Part shown: positions 60,027 through 64,000 of the stretch, one piece after another
How positions within the stretch are numbered: the first letter of the stretch is position 1
How the letters are laid out: each line of letters begins with the position of its first letter
NCBI RefSeq assembly: GCF_001887355.1
Contig: NZ_MPIN01000002.1
Coordinates: 968,510-1,032,509 of the forward strand
DNA length: 64,000 nucleotides
Source of the DNA: Cystobacter ferrugineus
GTDB taxonomy: Bacteria > Myxococcota > Myxococcia > Myxococcales > Myxococcaceae
Reading direction: 5' to 3'
Program-made: the position numbers and the translations under genes
The notes under the pieces: model-generated
Told to the model about the DNA's origin: nothing
Databases searched by the model: none
Seen by the model: only the letters and a program-made list of their open reading frames with translations

Positions 60027-62090
60027 TCATGACGCATCGAGATATGCGCGATAGGCGTCGAAGCCGTGGGGCCGGCCGAGGAAGTCTTTCACCAGCTCCG
60101 CGGCGGGCTTGGAGCCACCGGGCTCGAGCACCGTGCGGCGGTACTTCATCGTGGTGGCCGGGTCGAGGTAGCCCTGCTTCTGGAACTCGGTCTCCAGGTC
60201 CTTGGCGATGACGAGTGACCAGAGATACGTGTAGTACGCGGCCGAGTAGCCCTCCAGGTGGCCAAAGGCCAGTTCGAAGTGCGCTCCCTCGCGGTGCTCG
60301 TGGCGGAAGGGGCTGTATTGCTCCTGCAGCCGCGCGAGCACCTGGGTGGTGTCGAAGCCAGGCGGCAGCGAGTAGTACTCGAGCGACACCGCGGACAGGA
60401 AGAGCTGCCGGCGTGTCCACAGGCCCTTGCCGGACTCCCGGGCCGCGCGGAGCTTCTCCACGAGCGCGGTGGGGATGGGCTCTCCTGTCTGGTGATGGCG
60501 GGCGAACTGCTGGAGGATGGCGGGCTGGCTGGCCCACTGCTGCAGGAGCATGGAGGGCGTCTCCACGAAATCCCACTCGGTGGAGATGCCGCTGATGCCC
60601 TTCCATTTCTGCCGGCCCGAGAAGACGTGATGCAGCAGGTGGCCGAACTCGTGGAAGAACGTCTCCACCTCGTCTGGCGTCATCAGCTCGCCGGGGCGCG
60701 GGAAGTTGCACACGAGCGCGCCCTCGGGAAGGCGTTTGCCGGCCTGGCCCGTGACGACGTCGAACTGGGCGGCGTGTTTGTATTTGTCCTCGCGCGGGTG
60801 CATGTCGAGGAAGACGCGGCCGAGCCGCTCGCCGTGGTCGGTGACGTCATAGGCTTCCACGTCGGGATGCCACACGGCGGCGTCCTTCACGGGCTCGAAG
60901 GTGATGCCCCACATGCGCGAGGTGATGTCCATCACCCCCTGCTTCACGCGTGCGTACTCGAGGTAGGGCCGCAGGGCCTGGGAGTCGAAGCCGAAGCGCT
61001 CCGTGCGCGACTGGTCCTCGTAGTAGTCGTGGTCCCAGGGCTCCACGCGGGTGGCCGCCGGCTCATCCCGCCGCTTGCGCGCGAGCAGCCGCTCCGCTTC
61101 CTCCTTCGCGCGTGCCTTGGACGTGGCGGCCACCCGGGCGAGGAAGTCCGCGGCCACCTGGGGGGTGCGCGTCATCTTGGTCTCGGTGACGTAGGCGGCC
61201 CAGGAGGCGTAGCCGAGCAGCGTGGCCAGCTCGTGGCGCCGGGCGATGAGCTGGGTGAGCACCTGCTCGTTCTGGGGAAAGGCGCGCTGGTGGTAGACGC
61301 GCCAGAGCTTCTCGCGCGCCTTGGCGTCGCGCGCGTACGTCATGAAGGGGAAGTAGTCCGGGTAGTTGGTGGTGAGCACCACGCGGCCGTTGGCTCCCGG
61401 CGGGTGCGCGCGCACGAAGTCCTCGGGCAGGCCCGCCAGCTCCCGTGGCTCCAGCTCCACCCGGCGCACGTCCTCGGCGATGTTCCGGTTGAACGTCTGG
61501 CCGAGCTCGAGGATGGTCTTGTTGAGCGCCTGGATCCGCTCGCGCGTGGGGTCGTCGCGGTCCACGCCGGCGCGGCGGAAGTCGAGCAGCGTGCGCTCCA
61601 TCCAATAGCGCGTGGGGGCATCCGCCTGGGACAGGTCCACCGCGCTCAGGGCGTCGTACACGGCCCGGTCCTGGGAGATGGAGACCTGGAGGGCATCGGC
61701 CCGCTGCTCGCACTCGCGCGCGGCGTCGCGGAAGGCGGCCTGGGGATGGACCTCGCGCGCGAGCCCGGCCAGGCTGGTGCAGCCCCCGAGCGCCGCCGTG
61801 GCCTCGTCATAGGCCTCGAGCACCGCGGGGCCCTCGCGCGAGGGCGAGAGTGTCTTGAGGTGGGCGATCCGCTCGCGCGCCCGCTCGAGCCCGGTGGAGC
61901 AGGTCCGCGTGAAGTCCTCGAGCGAGCCGGCCAGGGGCCGGGAGCCCTCGGGCGGGGCCACGGGAGTGGAGGCGAGGGAGGGGGGCCCGGACTTCCACGA
62001 GGGGGAGTGGGCACATCCCACGGATGAGGCGAGCACGGCCGCGAGGCCACATGCCGCGAGTCTGAGGACAACCGCCGGCCTGGAATTCAT
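60027..62090 (-). CDS. M3-family metallopeptidase lipoprotein (thimet oligopeptidase-like)
   Basis: Zinc oligopeptidase of 687 residues. Signal with lipobox SSVGC, so it is an exported lipoprotein. Central zinc site ETFFHEFGHLLHHVFSGRQ (HEFGH near residue 478) with the third ligand Glu about 25 residues later in STEWDFVETPS, as in M3 peptidases. C-terminal FAYSY-like substrate loop: GYSAAYYTYLWSLVIAKDLE. It digests oligopeptides of up to about 15-20 residues. Export in a myxobacterium fits use in predation. Monocistronic. Confidence 0.93.
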   Translation of the reverse strand: MNSRPAVVLRLAACGLAAVLASSVGCAHSPSWKSGPPSLASTPVAPPEGSRPLAGSLEDFTRTCSTGLERARERIAHLKTLSPSREGPAVLEAYDEATAALGGCTSLAGLAREVHPQAAFRDAARECEQRADALQVSISQDRAVYDALSAVDLSQADAPTRYWMERTLLDFRRAGVDRDDPTRERIQALNKTILELGQTFNRNIAEDVRRVELEPRELAGLPEDFVRAHPPGANGRVVLTTNYPDYFPFMTYARDAKAREKLWRVYHQRAFPQNEQVLTQLIARRHELATLLGYASWAAYVTETKMTRTPQVAADFLARVAATSKARAKEEAERLLARKRRDEPAATRVEPWDHDYYEDQSRTERFGFDSQALRPYLEYARVKQGVMDITSRMWGITFEPVKDAAVWHPDVEAYDVTDHGERLGRVFLDMHPREDKYKHAAQFDVVTGQAGKRLPEGALVCNFPRPGELMTPDEVETFFHEFGHLLHHVFSGRQKWKGISGISTEWDFVETPSMLLQQWASQPAILQQFARHHQTGEPIPTALVEKLRAARESGKGLWTRRQLFLSAVSLEYYSLPPGFDTTQVLARLQEQYSPFRHEHREGAHFELAFGHLEGYSAAYYTYLWSLVIAKDLETEFQKQGYLDPATTMKYRRTVLEPGGSKPAAELVKDFLGRPHGFDAYRAYLDAS

Positions 62091-62359
62091 GACGCCGGAC
62101 TCTAGCGCTCACCCCGGGGGCGCAGCCCCTACCCGTGTGGCGAGGTTTCGTTGGTTTCCTGACGTTTTCCTTGATTCACGGTGAACACCGTTCATTCTAG
62201 AGTACAGGTTGCTGACGTTCAGCAACAGTGAGGGACTCGAACGGCTGGCCCAAGGGGGGACGACCACTCCAGCCTACGTGTGGGTTGTTCGTACGGTGCC
62301 GTTGAAGAATTCTCTCCGGAGTCTTCAAAGGGAAGCGTGGGCTCCACGTGGGGAGCGCC

Positions 62360-63433
62360 ATGCGAGGTGCCTCGATGCAACAACGCACCAGCAAGTCCGC
62401 TCCTGGTGTAGCGCTCGTGCAGGAGTCCTGTGTGGAGGGGCCGAGTCTGTCGCTGCTGCGCCTGCCCGCGGCGTTGCCGTGCGAGCCGAGCCTGTACGCG
62501 GCGGCGATGGAGCGCGGCACGCGCAGGCGGGTGTTGGCGCTCGAGCTGCTGCGGCACGAGCCGGCGCAGGTGCGGCGCTTCGACGCGAGCCAGTTCGGCC
62601 TGCTCACGGCTCATGTCTATCCACGGGGCACCAGGGAGCGGCTGGAGCTGTGCAATGACTGGCACGTGTGGTTGTTCCTCTTCGACGACGAGGTCGACGA
62701 GCTGGTGGAGGTGGGCCAGCGGCCGGCGTACCTGAAGGCGTACGTGGACGCGTGCCTCGCGGTGTGGCGCGGCGGCGCGCTGAGGGCCGAGGCCACGCCG
62801 CTCGAGCGCTTCACGTGGGATTTGCGCCGGCGCATGGGCCGCCTGGCGAGCGAGCCGTGGATGGAGCGCTTCGTCCACGACGTGGAGGACTACCTCTACC
62901 GGGGCACGCTCCTGGCGGCGCGCCACTGGACGGAGGGCACGGTGCCGGACCTCGAGTCCTATATCGAGCAGCGTGCCCTGGACTCGGGGGTGTTCACGGC
63001 GGAGAACCTGGTGGAGTTCGCCGAGCCGGGACAGGAGCTGCCCGAGGAGCTGTTCCGCCTGCCGCTGGTGCAGCGGCTGCGGCTGCTGTGCACCCGGGTG
63101 GTGGCGTTGACCAATGATCTCTTCTCCTTCGAGAAGGAGGTCCTCTGGCACCGCAACCCGAACAACTTCATCCATGTCCTGCGGGTGAACCAGGGGCTGG
63201 GCCTGCGCGAGGCCATCCTCACGGCGATCGACGTCATCAACGCGGACACGGACGCGTTCGTCGCCTGCGAGGAGCTGCTCCATGCGTCCCGGTTGGCGGA
63301 CCCTCGGCTTCTCGGGTACGTGGAGGGCCTGAAGGCGTGGATCTGCGGCAACGTGCACTGGTCGCTGAGGACAGGGCGCTACAGCTCGCCCACCTCGCCG
63401 TTTCCGGAGCTGCGCCGCCAGGCGTCCCCCTGA
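62360..63433 (+). CDS. Class I terpene synthase
   Basis: Ionisation-initiated terpene cyclase of 357 residues. Metal-binding motifs are both present: FLFDDEVDE (DDxxD type, near residue 108) and NDLFSFEKE (NSE triad, near 251); the C-terminal RY pair is in TGRYSS. This set is that of bacterial sesquiterpene-type cyclases such as pentalenene or germacradienol synthases; the product is unknown. No prenyltransferase, P450 or methyltransferase is next to it, so it is an orphan. Start ATG 62360 (GGGGAG upstream) or 62375 (GAGG upstream). Confidence 0.92.
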   Translation: MRGASMQQRTSKSAPGVALVQESCVEGPSLSLLRLPAALPCEPSLYAAAMERGTRRRVLALELLRHEPAQVRRFDASQFGLLTAHVYPRGTRERLELCNDWHVWLFLFDDEVDELVEVGQRPAYLKAYVDACLAVWRGGALRAEATPLERFTWDLRRRMGRLASEPWMERFVHDVEDYLYRGTLLAARHWTEGTVPDLESYIEQRALDSGVFTAENLVEFAEPGQELPEELFRLPLVQRLRLLCTRVVALTNDLFSFEKEVLWHRNPNNFIHVLRVNQGLGLREAILTAIDVINADTDAFVACEELLHASRLADPRLLGYVEGLKAWICGNVHWSLRTGRYSSPTSPFPELRRQASP

Positions 63434-63439
63434 GCCGGG

Positions 63440-63784
63440 TCAGGCCGGGGGCAGGTGATCCCGGATGACACCGAGCCAGTACTCGCGCCCGTAGTACTGG
63501 CTCATCTTCCCGATGCGCTCGCCGTTGCGGAACAGGAGGAAGGTGGGGATGCCGTACAGGCCGAAGCGCCGCGCGAGCTCCTCGTGCTCGTAGGCGTTCA
63601 CCTTGACCACGCGCATGCGCGCGCCCTCCAGCTCGGCCAGGAGCGAGGGTTCGGCGGCGGCGTAGATGTCGCAGTTGGGGCAGCCGGGCCCCCAGAAGTC
63701 CACCACGACCAGCTCGTCCCGGGGCTCCAGCACCAGGGCATCGAAGGTCTGCGGCGTCGCGTCGTAGCTCACGGGATGTGCCAT
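63440..63784 (-). CDS. Thioredoxin-fold protein
   Basis: Thioredoxin of 114 residues. Active site VVDFWGPGCPNCDIY has CPNC in place of CGPC, and the cis-proline is in LYGIPTFLLFRNGERIGKMS. Trx-like redox activity is expected; the altered dipeptide between the cysteines changes its redox potential. Cytoplasmic, no signal peptide. Convergent with the terpene synthase, 6 bp apart. Confidence 0.92.
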   Translation of the reverse strand: MAHPVSYDATPQTFDALVLEPRDELVVVDFWGPGCPNCDIYAAAEPSLLAELEGARMRVVKVNAYEHEELARRFGLYGIPTFLLFRNGERIGKMSQYYGREYWLGVIRDHLPPA

Positions 63785-63964
63785 GCCGGCTCGGTCTAAC
63801 GGCGGCGGGCCGGTGATTCAACCGCGCGCGAGGGGGAGCCAGGGGGGGCCCGCGCGGAAAGGATGTCCGTTGGGAAGCGGGGCCGTGCACAATACGGGGT
63901 GAGGCGTACTGCATTGCGAAGCTGGGCGCCATAAGTTGGGTCCATCGACGTACGTGGAGGGCAC

Positions 63965-64000
63965 ATGCACGAGTGGCTGGAGGGACTTCAGAAGTCGGCG
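63965..64000 (+). CDS. Start of a gene cut by the right edge
   Basis: ATG at 63965 with GGAGGG 4 bp upstream, followed by twelve open codons (MHEWLEGLQKSA) to the window end. Too short to identify. The 180 bp before it contain nothing recognised. Confidence 0.5.
   Translation, partial: MHEWLEGLQKSA

Noticed and set aside
59950-60711. 253-codon frame inside the M3 peptidase gene
   Set aside because: It is a shifted frame of the peptidase, which has a full HEFGH domain across the same region.

Overview
The window looks like a chromosomal segment of a myxobacterium, probably in the Cystobacter/Archangium/Melittangium group (Archangiaceae). This is inferred from the very high GC content, the many lipoproteins, the RCC1-repeat lipoproteins, the toxin/immunity gene pairs typical of the group, an orphan terpene synthase and the dense set of one-component regulators. 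No core information-processing or central-metabolism operon is present. It reads as accessory chromosome with many gene scars.

Layout. 0-15 kb: a multi-PAS hybrid of sensor domains ending in a histidine kinase (cut by the window edge), a secreted DUF4091 protein, a divergent MFS exporter/LysR pair with a clear palindromic operator, a secreted glucan-active-looking enzyme with FN3 and CBM56-like domains, a low-GC lipoprotein pair, a broken DeoR regulator beside a HAD phosphatase, a flavin amine oxidase lipoprotein and a B3-type metallo-beta-lactamase. 15-28 kb: several lipoproteins, the first 14-repeat RCC1 lipoprotein, a secreted HExxH protein, a rifampicin phosphotransferase (rph), a DUF1801 protein, a LysR/epimerase divergent pair and a PilB/GspE-type ATPase. 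28.5-34 kb: one 1813-residue polytopic membrane protein. 34-40 kb: a secreted lower-GC TIM-barrel-like protein, NUDIX, DUF4386 plus Crp/Fnr, an XRE/MmyB regulator divergent from a glutathione S-transferase, and a small secreted protein.

40-54 kb is a rearrangement zone. Three remnants of one IS91-like transposase lie at 40.3-40.6, 46.3 and 48.35-48.5 kb. Between and beside them are a membrane glycosyltransferase-like protein, a second GST, the second RCC1 lipoprotein, a nitroreductase/LysR pair, a stop-interrupted LysR stub, a 5'-truncated glycosyltransferase and the tail of an alpha/beta hydrolase. An amidohydrolase follows, then a tRNA/tmRNA-like 3' end, a chimeric ORF that carries a copied end of the downstream molybdoenzyme gene, and a lipoprotein-toxin/Imm26-like immunity locus with overlapping frames.

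54-64 kb: a paoABC-type molybdenum aldehyde oxidoreductase operon with ATGA-coupled starts, a CDP-alcohol phosphatidyltransferase, a two-gene cysteine-rich secreted set that includes a 53-residue peptide, an M3 metallopeptidase lipoprotein, a class I terpene synthase, a thioredoxin-like protein, and the first codons of a gene running off the right edge.

The most interesting parts are the frame-overlapping toxin locus, the duplicated molybdoenzyme end next to a tRNA-like end, the IS91 scars and the genes they cut, the dispersed repeats that supply C-terminal codons, the cysteine-rich peptide operon and the giant zinc-ribbon membrane protein.
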